Source: Nonomuraea guangzhouensis (GTDB lineage Bacteria > Actinomycetota > Actinomycetes > Streptosporangiales > Streptosporangiaceae). Taken from it: a DNA stretch of 64,000 nt. The DNA lies in contig NZ_JAHKRM010000033.1 in assembly GCF_019396345.1 (NCBI RefSeq), positions 62,001-126,000 on the forward strand, read 5' to 3'. The notes beneath the pieces are model-generated. The model was not told the DNA's origin. It searched no databases and was given only the letters and a program-made list of their open reading frames with translations. Positions 7,869-25,428 of the stretch are shown here, in pieces (positions within the stretch are counted from its first letter, which is position 1; every line of letters starts with the position of its first letter). The translations under genes were made by a program, and so were the position numbers.

Positions 7869-8819
7869 ATGGCCCCGCCTCTGGGGGACATCGCCCATCT
7901 CGGCCATGTCCAGCTCCTCACCCCCGACCCCGACCGCAGTCTGTGGTTCTTCACGCGGATGCTCGGCATGACCGAGAGCGGGCGCTCGGGCGACGCGGTC
8001 CACCTGCGTACCTGGGACGACTACGAGCACCACAGCCTCACGCTCATCGCCCACTCCACGTCCGGCATCCGCCGTACGGCGCTGCGGACGTCGAGCGAGG
8101 AGGCGCTGAACGCGCGGGTCAAGGCGCTGGAGAACGCCGGCCTGACCGGCGCGTGGGTGGAGGACGAGCCCGGGATCGGGCCCCTGTACGTCACCCGCGA
8201 CCCCGACGGGCACGAGATCGCGCTCTACTGGGAGAGCGAGTGGTACCAGGCGCCGCCCGAGCTGCTCCCCGGGCTGAAGAACCAGCCGCAGGCCAAGCCG
8301 TGCCAGGGCGTCGGCGTGCGGCGGCTCGACCACGTCAACTTCCTGGCCGCCGAGGTCGCGCCCAACGCCGACTTCACGCACCGGCTGCTCGGGGCCAGGC
8401 CCACCGAGCAGATCGTGCTCGACACCGGCAGGCTCAGCGCGCAGTGGCTGACCTTCACCGACAAGTCGTACGACGTGGTCTACACCGAGGACTGGTCGGG
8501 CACGCGGGGACGCCTGCACCACGTCGCGTTCGCCACCGACAGCCGCGAGGACATCCTCCGCGCCGCCGACCTGTGCCTCGACAACGGCGTCCACATCGAG
8601 ACCGGACCGCACAAGCACGCGATCCAGCAGACGTTCTTCCTGTACGTCTACGAGCCCGGCGGCAACCGCGTCGAGCTGTGCAACCCGCTCACCCGCCTGG
8701 TGCTCGCCCCCGACTGGCCGCTGATCACCTGGACGGAGGCGGAACGCGCCAAGGGACAAGCCTGGGGGCTGAAGACCATCGAGTCCTTCCACACACACGG
8801 CACCCCGCCGCTCGGCTGA
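7869..8819 (+). CDS. Extradiol ring-cleavage dioxygenase, type I (vicinal oxygen chelate family)
   Basis: The 316-residue two-domain VOC protein is of the catechol 2,3-dioxygenase class. The three iron ligands expected in the second domain are present: His in RLDHVNF, His in LHHVAFATD and Glu in GNRVELCN. A catalytic His is also seen in GPHKHAIQQTFFLYVYEP. It should cleave a substituted catechol next to its hydroxyls. It is the only ring-cleavage enzyme in this island, so it probably supplies the substrate of GalD/B/C. Known gallate dioxygenases (GalA/DesB) belong to the unrelated LigAB class. Substrate identity is inferred. AAAGG precedes ATG 7869. Confidence 0.85.
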   Translation: MAPPLGDIAHLGHVQLLTPDPDRSLWFFTRMLGMTESGRSGDAVHLRTWDDYEHHSLTLIAHSTSGIRRTALRTSSEEALNARVKALENAGLTGAWVEDEPGIGPLYVTRDPDGHEIALYWESEWYQAPPELLPGLKNQPQAKPCQGVGVRRLDHVNFLAAEVAPNADFTHRLLGARPTEQIVLDTGRLSAQWLTFTDKSYDVVYTEDWSGTRGRLHHVAFATDSREDILRAADLCLDNGVHIETGPHKHAIQQTFFLYVYEPGGNRVELCNPLTRLVLAPDWPLITWTEAERAKGQAWGLKTIESFHTHGTPPLG

Positions 8820-8919
8820 AGGGCCCCGGGACAAGATCAACCCGTGAATCGGGCATTAACCGGCCCCGGTGATGCGCTACGTATCGTGAGATGCGCGAGT
8901 GGACACTGGTGGAGGTGTG

Positions 8920-9837
8920 ATGCCCGAGATGACGATCAATGTCGCGGCGCTGAAGCGGCGCATGGGCCGAGTAGGGGTCTGGAACAGCACGCTCGGCGGC
9001 GAGCCGGCGTCGTTCGAGCGGGAGGCGGCCGCCGAGCTGGAGAGCCTGGGCTTCGGGACGCTGTGGGTGGGAGAGAGCCCGAAGGGTAAGGAGGCGCTGG
9101 CCCATGCGGCGATCCTGCTCGGCGCGACGGAGCGGATGCTGGTCGCCACCGGGATCGCCAACATCTGGGTCCGCGACGCCACCGCCGCCTCGAACGGGGC
9201 CAACGCCCTCGGGGAGGCGTTCGACGGCCGTTTCGTGCTCGGCTTGGGCGTGAGCCACGCGCCCTTGGTGTCGTCGAGGGGCCACGACTACCGCAGACCC
9301 GTGTCGGCGATGCGTGCCTATCTCGACGCCATGGACGCGACGGAGTACGACGGCCCGCGGCCGGACCCGGTCCCGCGGCTGCTGGGCGCCCTTCGCGGCA
9401 AGATGCTGGACCTGGCCGCGACGCGTACCCAGGGCGCGCACCCGTATTTCGTCACCCCCGAGCACACCGCCCGCGCCCGCGCGGTCCTCGGCCCCGATCC
9501 TGTGCTGGCCCCGGAGCAGACGGTCGTGCTCGACACCGACCCGGACCGGGCGCGGCGGACCGCCCGTCGTTTCATGTCCCTCTACCTCGCTCTGCCGAAC
9601 TATACGAACAACCTGCGCGATCTGGGCTGGGACGACAAGGACTTCGTCAACGGCGGCAGCGACGCGCTGGTCGACGCCATCGTGGCGTGGGGCGACCCGG
9701 AGACGATCATCGAGCGGGTCCGCGCCCACCTCGACGCCGGCGCCGACCACGTCTGCGTCCAGCCGCTCGCCGAGACCGCCGGCGACATGCTGGAGCACCT
9801 GCGCGTCCTGGCCCGGAGCGACATGACCTCGGCCTGA
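8920..9837 (+). CDS. LLM-class F420-dependent oxidoreductase (TIGR03620-like)
   Basis: The 305-residue TIM-barrel flavin/F420 enzyme of the bacterial luciferase superfamily shows RRMGRVGVWNSTL at the N-terminus and ESLGFGTLWVGESPKGKEAL. LATGIANIW-type and GRFVLGLGVSHAPLV segments line the cofactor site. ATG 8920 is chosen because GGAGG is five bases upstream. It follows the dioxygenase gene by 100 bases, so it may be a separate transcript. A role in the aromatic pathway is possible but not shown. Confidence 0.82.
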   Translation: MPEMTINVAALKRRMGRVGVWNSTLGGEPASFEREAAAELESLGFGTLWVGESPKGKEALAHAAILLGATERMLVATGIANIWVRDATAASNGANALGEAFDGRFVLGLGVSHAPLVSSRGHDYRRPVSAMRAYLDAMDATEYDGPRPDPVPRLLGALRGKMLDLAATRTQGAHPYFVTPEHTARARAVLGPDPVLAPEQTVVLDTDPDRARRTARRFMSLYLALPNYTNNLRDLGWDDKDFVNGGSDALVDAIVAWGDPETIIERVRAHLDAGADHVCVQPLAETAGDMLEHLRVLARSDMTSA

Positions 9838-9848
9838 CACCGCCGGGG

Positions 9849-10637
9849 TCAGTCGCCGGCGGTCTCGTAGGTGAACGGGACGAAGCTGAGGCAGTCGAGA
9901 CGCCCCTTGTACTCGGTGGAGAGCCCGGCCAGGACCATGGTCGCGCCCGGCGTGGCGGCGACGTTCGCCTGCGAGGTGACCAGGGCGGTGATGCCGGTGG
10001 AGTCCCAGAACGTCATGCCACTCAGGTCCAGGACGAGCCGGAGGGAGGCCGTGGTCGAGATCAGGGCCTGGACGGCGGCGATGACGTCGGAGGCGGTCCG
10101 CTGGTCGAGGTTCCCCGCCAGAGTCAGGGTGGTGCGGCCGTCGTGGTCGTCGCGGGTCAGCTCGAAGGTCGTGGGGACGGGATGGGGAAGGGCGAAGCCG
10201 GCGGTGACGACGGTGCCGTCGGGGCCACGGCTCACGGCGTGGCGGTCGCTGAGGCAGCGGGCCATCCACAGCCCGTGCCCGAACTCGTACGTCCAGCCGG
10301 GAGTCTCCTGCTCCGCGGATGTGGCGTCGCCGTCGATGACCTCGCACTGCAGCATGTCGTCCACGACGAGCAGGCGCACCCATCCCCTGCCGGAGCCGTA
10401 GAGGATGACGTTGCTGGCCAGCTCGTGCCCGATGAGCACCAGGTCCGCGGTGCGGCCCTCGGGCAGGCCGGCCTGGCTCGCGTGCGCCTCCAGCGTGGCC
10501 CGCAGCGCGTACATCGAGTCGCGGTCGAAGGGCTGCTCCACGAGGGTCACCGGCTCGACAGGCCGCTTCATGTCCCGCTGACCGTCCAGCCCGCCGGAGG
10601 GCGACGGCGGACGGCCGGGTGGCCGGCTAGCCATCAT
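9849..10637 (-). CDS. HATPase-STAS fusion: anti-sigma kinase joined to an antagonist domain
   Basis: The 262-residue product has an N-terminal RsbW-like ATPase domain (about 30-150) and a C-terminal STAS domain (about 160-255). The ATPase N box is visible in LVLIGHELASNVILYG and the G box in EFGHGLWMARCL. The STAS core reads LRLVLDLSGMTFWDSTGITALV, with the Ser that is phosphorylated in RsbV-type proteins. Partner switching normally separates these two activities onto two proteins, so a single chain may be self-controlling. It overlaps the upstream MEDS-STAS gene by 11 bases. The exact start (10637, 10634 or 10571) is uncertain. Confidence 0.78.
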   Translation of the reverse strand: MMASRPPGRPPSPSGGLDGQRDMKRPVEPVTLVEQPFDRDSMYALRATLEAHASQAGLPEGRTADLVLIGHELASNVILYGSGRGWVRLLVVDDMLQCEVIDGDATSAEQETPGWTYEFGHGLWMARCLSDRHAVSRGPDGTVVTAGFALPHPVPTTFELTRDDHDGRTTLTLAGNLDQRTASDVIAAVQALISTTASLRLVLDLSGMTFWDSTGITALVTSQANVAATPGATMVLAGLSTEYKGRLDCLSFVPFTYETAGD

Positions 10638-11523
10638 GAGCGGTCACCAAGCTGATTCCGGGCAACGTGGAAGCACCGAGCAGGAGGAATCGCGTGTGGG
10701 TCGCGGGGCTGCAGCGCAGCACGGTTCTGCGAGGTGTGGGCAGGCTACGGGCGGCATCTATGATCATGCGAGCGCAATACAGGTCGATGAACGACAATTC
10801 CGCCATGTTAATGGTGATGTCCCCGTCAACCCGGATGGATTCGCTCAAGGCCAGCCTGAGTGCGCTTTCGGCCGAGCGATCGATCTGCCCGGCCAGCCGG
10901 ATCCCCGGCGGCGCGTACTGGCGGCAGATGCGCAGCAGCGCGTCGTGATGGTAGGTGGCCGCGGCGACCGTACGGGTGTGATATCCGGAGACCGAGGCGA
11001 GCGTGACCGGGTCGAAGCGTTCGCGGTCATACTGGCACAGCACCGCGGCGCTGCCACCCGACAGTGTGGTCGCGATCTCCTCCTCGAAGGCCGGCAACTG
11101 CTCGATGCCGCTCACGGGCTGTAATGCCCAACTCATGTCGAGCGCCACGCGTAGTCCCGGATAGCCTTCGCGCGCCGTGCGTGCTATCTGACCGTGCAGC
11201 CACCGCGTGGCGTGCTCCACGGTGAACGCCTGCCCGTCCAGCAGCCCGTCCTGGCAGGCCATGACCTTCATGCGCCCGGCCGCCGTGGCCTCCTGCGCGA
11301 CCACGCCGCGCCGTCCCAGCTCCGCAAGGCCGCGCGCCGGCTCCTCCGCCAGCCAGACGACGCGCTGACCCTCGGCCAGCCCATCTCGTACGAAGGCCGT
11401 GGTGAGATCGAGCAGCTCCTCATGCTCGCCGAACGTCAGGCAGGCATGATCGTTGATCGTCAGATCCGTGATCTGCGTTTCAGCACCGATCGTCACCCAC
11501 GCCACCTTCCCGATCGCGGCCAC
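10627..11523 (-). CDS. MEDS-STAS sensor protein (DcmR-type sensory domain plus anti-sigma antagonist domain)
   Basis: The 298-residue product has an N-terminal MEDS domain (about 20-185) and a C-terminal STAS domain (about 205-295). The opening DHACLTFGEHEELL and the LRVALDMSWALQP segment are characteristic of MEDS domains, which are linked to sensing of one-carbon or chlorinated compounds in DcmR. The STAS part reads GDITINMAELSFIDLYCARMI, where Asp-Leu stands in the usual Asp-Ser position, so phosphorylation may be lost. It is co-transcribed with the HATPase-STAS gene. The target sigma factor is not in the window. Confidence 0.78.
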   Translation of the reverse strand: MAAIGKVAWVTIGAETQITDLTINDHACLTFGEHEELLDLTTAFVRDGLAEGQRVVWLAEEPARGLAELGRRGVVAQEATAAGRMKVMACQDGLLDGQAFTVEHATRWLHGQIARTAREGYPGLRVALDMSWALQPVSGIEQLPAFEEEIATTLSGGSAAVLCQYDRERFDPVTLASVSGYHTRTVAAATYHHDALLRICRQYAPPGIRLAGQIDRSAESALRLALSESIRVDGDITINMAELSFIDLYCARMIIDAARSLPTPRRTVLRCSPATHTRFLLLGASTLPGISLVTAHDG

Positions 11524-11763
11524 CTCCCGGAGCCCGCATCGCTGCGGAACTTAGAGTAGTGATCAACAGACTGCGGGGTATCCCGGATCCCTCGGCCCGC
11601 CCTACCGGTGTGGCATCTGCCCTATCTACACCGAGACACACACGATACGACGCCGCAGCTCAGCCCCGCCCGCCGGGCTCCATGACGAAACGGCCGACGG
11701 GCCCGCGGGTTAATGTCGGCCCGTGCATTCACTGTGTGAGAACGGGCGACCCAAGGGGGCGCT

Positions 11764-12399
11764 GTGAACACTTCCGCCGGCGACGGCTCAACGGGGCAGG
11801 CGGCCTACCGGCGCTCGGCGGGGTCGCCGCGCGGCGAGGCCAGGCGCCGGGAGCTCCTGGATCGCATCACCGACGACCTGGCGATCAACGGGCTCGTGGA
11901 CTTCTCGCTGCGGCGCGCCGCGCGGGCGGCCGGGACCACGCACAAGGTGCTGCTCTACCACTTCGACGGAGCCGACGACCTGCTCAGGCAGGCGATCGTC
12001 CAACTGCGCGAACAACGCATCGGCAACGCGCTGGCCGTGACCACCCGCGAACCGGGCCGCCAGACGCTGGGGGCTTGGGTGCGCACCGTGTGGCCCGTCC
12101 TCATGCGGGCGGAGTCGGGGCTGCGGGTGCTCGATCAGGCCATCGGCCTGGCGATGTACGACCCCGGCCGCTACGGCTGGCTGGGCCGGGAGGCCTCGCG
12201 GCAGTACCTGCCCACGCTGGTGTCCATCTGCCCGGCGGACTGGCCGGAACAGCGCAAGGTCGAGGTCGCCGAGATGATCCTCGCGACGCTCCGGGGCTTC
12301 CTGGTGGAGTGGGCGACCAGCGGGGACACCTCGGGGATCGCCGCGGGGCTGGAGGCCCTGATCCGCGCGCTGGATCGGGAGGAGGCCGCCGGCGCATAG
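11764..12399 (+). CDS. TetR-family transcriptional regulator
   Basis: The 211-residue product has an N-terminal TetR helix-turn-helix (about 25-75), visible as FSLRRAARAAGTTHKVLLYHF. The alpha-helical ligand domain follows. The start is GTG at 11764, with GGGGG five bases upstream. It precedes a hydrolase gene by 71 bases, and that gap contains two palindromic elements likely to be its operator. Ligand unknown. Confidence 0.85.
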   Translation: MNTSAGDGSTGQAAYRRSAGSPRGEARRRELLDRITDDLAINGLVDFSLRRAARAAGTTHKVLLYHFDGADDLLRQAIVQLREQRIGNALAVTTREPGRQTLGAWVRTVWPVLMRAESGLRVLDQAIGLAMYDPGRYGWLGREASRQYLPTLVSICPADWPEQRKVEVAEMILATLRGFLVEWATSGDTSGIAAGLEALIRALDREEAAGA

Positions 12400-12416
12400 C
12401 CGCGTGGACAATTTGC

Positions 12417-12462
12417 GAACCAGGTGGTTCACTTTCCTCGAAGAGGGACGTCAACCACCTGG
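12417..12462. promoter_or_regulatory. Paired palindromes between tetR-like and hydrolase genes (operator and possible hairpin over the ribosome site)
   Basis: GAACCA-GG-TGGTTC (12417-12430) is a compact 6-2-6 palindrome of TetR-operator shape. Its core CCAGGTGGTT (12420-12429) is repeated as the exact complement AACCACCTGG at 12453-12462. In RNA the two copies could form a 10-bp stem with a 23-base loop. The right arm overlaps the GGAGG (12461-12465) that serves the hydrolase start. Confidence 0.6.
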
Positions 12463-12470
12463 AGGTCGGC

Positions 12471-13421
12471 ATGCGCATGTCCACGGAGCGGGAGAAGGTC
12501 CGCTTCACCAGCGGCGGCATCGAGTGCGTCGCCTGGCACTATCCGGGCACCAACGGCGCCTGCGTGATCATGGCCGGCGGCGGCGGGGTGACCAAGGAAC
12601 CGGGCACCGACCCGTTCGCCAGGCGATTCCACGAGGCCGGCTACACGGTCCTCGCCTTCGACTACCGGCATCTCGGGGAGAGCGGCGGGCGGCCGCGCCA
12701 GATCGTGTCCGTCGGCCGCCAACTCGCCGACTGGCAGGCCGCGATCGCCTTCGCCGCGACCCTGCCGGGAGTCGACCCGGCCAGGCTCGCGATCTGGGGC
12801 TTCTCCCTGTCCGGCGGTCACGTCTTCCGCGTCGCCGCGCGCAACCCGCACCTGGCGGCGGCGATCGCCCAGACGCCGAACGCCGACGGTCCGGCCGCCG
12901 CGCGGGTCGCGTCGGGCCACCAGAGGCCGCTCACGCTGCTGCGTCTCACCGCCCTGAGCCTCCTCGACGCCATGGGCGCCTTGATCGGCCGCCGGCCCCT
13001 GCTGGTGCCGCTCGCCGGCCCGCCGGGGACCTTGGCGCTCCTCACCACGCCGGACTCCGTCGACGGCGACCGGGCGCTCAACCCGGGCAACCGGTATCCC
13101 GGCTGGCAGCAGGCGATCGCCGTCCGCTCCATGCTGGGGATCGCCATGTACCGGCCCGGCCGCTTCGCCTCCCGGACCCGGCGCCCGCTGCTGGTCCTCG
13201 TGTGCGACCAGGATCAGAGCGCTCTGGCCGAGCCCGCCGCCGCGGCGGCGGATCGAGCGCCCCGCGGAGAGCTGGTCCGGATGCCCGGCGGGCACTACGA
13301 GCCCTTCCTGGACGGGCACGAGCAGGCCGTCGACGCCGAACTGTCCTTCCTGCGCCGCCACCTCCTCGATCATCAGCCGGCGAACGGCCCCGCCGCCACC
13401 GGCATGGCGCACCCTGAGTGA
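12471..13421 (+). CDS. Alpha/beta hydrolase
   Basis: The 316-residue alpha/beta-hydrolase has a nucleophile elbow GFSLSGGH (about residue 106). A later Asp lies in LLVLVCDQDQSAL and a His in MPGGHYEPFL, which complete a plausible Ser-Asp-His triad. The oxyanion-side strand ends in MAGGGGVTKEP. No signal peptide is seen, so it is cytoplasmic. ATG 12471 has GGAGG six bases upstream. It is probably controlled by the adjacent TetR protein. The substrate cannot be assigned; similar proteins are annotated as esterases or peptidases. Confidence 0.78.
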   Translation: MRMSTEREKVRFTSGGIECVAWHYPGTNGACVIMAGGGGVTKEPGTDPFARRFHEAGYTVLAFDYRHLGESGGRPRQIVSVGRQLADWQAAIAFAATLPGVDPARLAIWGFSLSGGHVFRVAARNPHLAAAIAQTPNADGPAAARVASGHQRPLTLLRLTALSLLDAMGALIGRRPLLVPLAGPPGTLALLTTPDSVDGDRALNPGNRYPGWQQAIAVRSMLGIAMYRPGRFASRTRRPLLVLVCDQDQSALAEPAAAAADRAPRGELVRMPGGHYEPFLDGHEQAVDAELSFLRRHLLDHQPANGPAATGMAHPE

Positions 13422-13479
13422 CGATCTACGACTCAGGGTAAGTGGCGGGTCGAACAGTCCCCCCGGCCCTGGAGTTCGC

Positions 13480-15714
13480 ATGGAACGAACGGTCCTCGCC
13501 GCAGTCGCGGAACGCCCCGACGCCGACACGGCACTCGCCGAGCAGATCCGCCGCGTCAGCGCGGCCATGGACGACCTCGGCGTCCAGCTGCGCTGGACGC
13601 ACCGCACGCAGGACGCGCTGGCGGTGATCGGCTCGGACGCCTCACTGGCCGGGATGCTGGCCGACTGGGACGCGCCGGGCGCCGATCAGGTGCTGGGCGC
13701 GGTCACCCAGCGCTTCCACGGCCTGCCGGTCTTCCTCATGACCGCCGAGCAGGAGCTCCCCCTGTGGGTGTACGAGGTCATCCAGGGCTATGTGTTCCCC
13801 CTTGAGGACACCCCCGACTTCATCGCCGGCCGCATCGCGCACGCGACCGAGGCCTACACCGAGCGGATCCTGCCGCCGTTCTTCCGCGCGCTGCGCAAGC
13901 TGCAGGACCACCACCAGTACTCCTGGCACACCCCGGCGCACGCCGGCGGCGTCGCGTTCCTGAAGTCGCCGGTCGGGCGGGCGTTCTTCGACTTCTACGG
14001 CGAACGGCTGCTGCGTACCGACCTGTCCATCTCCGTGCCCGAGCTGGGCTCGCCGCTGGACCACACCGGTCCGATCGGCGACGCCGAGCGCAACGCCGCC
14101 CGCGTCTTCGGCGCCGACCGCACCTTCTTCGTGATGAACGGCAACGCCACCGCCAACCGCATCGTCGGCCACCACGCCATCGCCCGCGACGAGACCGCCC
14201 TGGTGGATCGCAACTGCCACAAGTCACTCCAGCACGCGCTGACCATCAGCGGCGCCCGCCCCGTCTACCTGGTGCCCGAACGCAACGGCCTCGGCCTGGC
14301 CGGCCCCATCCCGCCCGCCGAGCTGCGGGCCGACACCCTGCGCGCCCGCCTGTCCGGCCACCCTCTCGCGCGGACCGACCCGGCCTACGCCGTGATCACC
14401 AACTCCACCTACGACGGGCTCTGCTACGACGCCGTACGGGTCGCCGAGCTGCTGAGCGAGAGTGTTCCGCGCGTGCACTTCGACGAGGCGTGGTTCGCCT
14501 ACGCCCGCTTCAACCCGCTGTACGCCCGCCGCTACGGCATGGCCGTGGACGAGCGGACGCTGCCGGGGCCGGAGCGTCCCACCGTGTTCGCCACCCAGTC
14601 GACGCACAAGCTCCTGGCGGCCCTGTCGCAGTCGGCGATGCTGCACGTCCGGTCGGCCGAGCGCGCTCCGGTGGACTACGAGCGGCTCAACGAGACGTAC
14701 CTGATGCACTGCTCCACCTCACCGCTCTACCCGATGATCGCCTCGCTGGACGTGGCGGCGGGGATGATGGACGGCGCGTCCGGAGCGCACCTGACGGGCG
14801 AGGCCGTCATCGAGGCGGTCCGGTTCCGCCAGGCCATGGTCCGGCTGGCCGCCCGCATCCGGGAGGACGGCCGGCGGCCGGACTGGTACTTCGGCGTCTG
14901 GCAGCCCACGCGGGTCACGGACCCCGGCACCGGCCTGCCCGTCTCCTTCGCCGAGGCCGACCCGGTCCTGCTGAGCACTCATCCGGAGTGCTGGACGCTG
15001 GAGCCCGGCGCCGGCTGGCACGGCTTCCAGGGCCTGACCGACGGCTACTGCCTGCTCGACCCCATCAAGGTGACGATCACCTGCCCGGGCGCCGACGCCA
15101 CCGAAGGCACGCTCGACTGGGGTATCCCCGCCCGGATCGTCGCCACCTATCTGCGGCAGCGCGGCATCGTCGTGGAGAAGACCGGGGACCACACGCTGCT
15201 GGTGCTGTTCTCCATGGGCATCACCAAGGGCAAGTGGGGCACGCTGATCGACGCGCTCACCGACTTCAAGCGCGCCTACGACGACGACCTGCGCCTGGCC
15301 GAGGTGCTGCCGGGCTTCGGGCCGCCGGACACCACGCTGCGCCGGTTCTGCACCGACGTACACGACAAGCTCCGCGCTCTCGGGCTCGGCGAGCTCCTCG
15401 ACCAGATCTTCACCACGCTCCCCGAACCCGTCCGCACCCCGGCCGACAGCTACCAGGCCCTGATCCGCTCGCGCACGGAACGCGTCCCGCTCGCCGACCT
15501 GCCCGGCCGCGTCTCCGCCACCACCGTCGTCGTCACCCCGCCGGGCATCCCCATGCTGATGCCCGGAGAGGCGACCGGGCCCGCCGACGGCCCGCTGATG
15601 GCGTACCTGTACGCCTTGGAGGATTTCGACCGCGCTTACCCCGACCTGGCCACCGACATCCATGGCGCGCACCGCGATGCCGACGGCCGCTACCACGTCG
15701 AGGTCGAACGCTGA
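13480..15714 (+). CDS. PLP-dependent Orn/Lys/Arg decarboxylase
   Basis: The 744-residue fold-type I decarboxylase is of the large AdiA/CadA/SpeC class. The N-terminal wing domain (1-110) is followed by the PLP domain. The Schiff-base lysine is Lys377 in ATQSTHKLLAAL, and the cofactor Asp lies in VHFDEAWFAYARFNPLY. The Orn/Lys/Arg C-terminal domain carries PGIPMLMPGEA. It would produce agmatine, cadaverine or putrescine; specificity is not readable. It is convergent with assembly line 1 with no gap: its TGA and the opposite stop form the palindrome TGATCA. A supply role for the pathway is possible but unproven. Confidence 0.85.
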   Translation: MERTVLAAVAERPDADTALAEQIRRVSAAMDDLGVQLRWTHRTQDALAVIGSDASLAGMLADWDAPGADQVLGAVTQRFHGLPVFLMTAEQELPLWVYEVIQGYVFPLEDTPDFIAGRIAHATEAYTERILPPFFRALRKLQDHHQYSWHTPAHAGGVAFLKSPVGRAFFDFYGERLLRTDLSISVPELGSPLDHTGPIGDAERNAARVFGADRTFFVMNGNATANRIVGHHAIARDETALVDRNCHKSLQHALTISGARPVYLVPERNGLGLAGPIPPAELRADTLRARLSGHPLARTDPAYAVITNSTYDGLCYDAVRVAELLSESVPRVHFDEAWFAYARFNPLYARRYGMAVDERTLPGPERPTVFATQSTHKLLAALSQSAMLHVRSAERAPVDYERLNETYLMHCSTSPLYPMIASLDVAAGMMDGASGAHLTGEAVIEAVRFRQAMVRLAARIREDGRRPDWYFGVWQPTRVTDPGTGLPVSFAEADPVLLSTHPECWTLEPGAGWHGFQGLTDGYCLLDPIKVTITCPGADATEGTLDWGIPARIVATYLRQRGIVVEKTGDHTLLVLFSMGITKGKWGTLIDALTDFKRAYDDDLRLAEVLPGFGPPDTTLRRFCTDVHDKLRALGLGELLDQIFTTLPEPVRTPADSYQALIRSRTERVPLADLPGRVSATTVVVTPPGIPMLMPGEATGPADGPLMAYLYALEDFDRAYPDLATDIHGAHRDADGRYHVEVER

Positions 15715-25424
<9,710 letters not shown>

Positions 25425-25428
<4 letters not shown>

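Noticed and set aside
11559..12470. Long N-terminal extension of the alpha/beta hydrolase
   Set aside because: The extension overlaps the TetR gene out of frame; the hydrolase has its own ribosome site and ATG at 12471.
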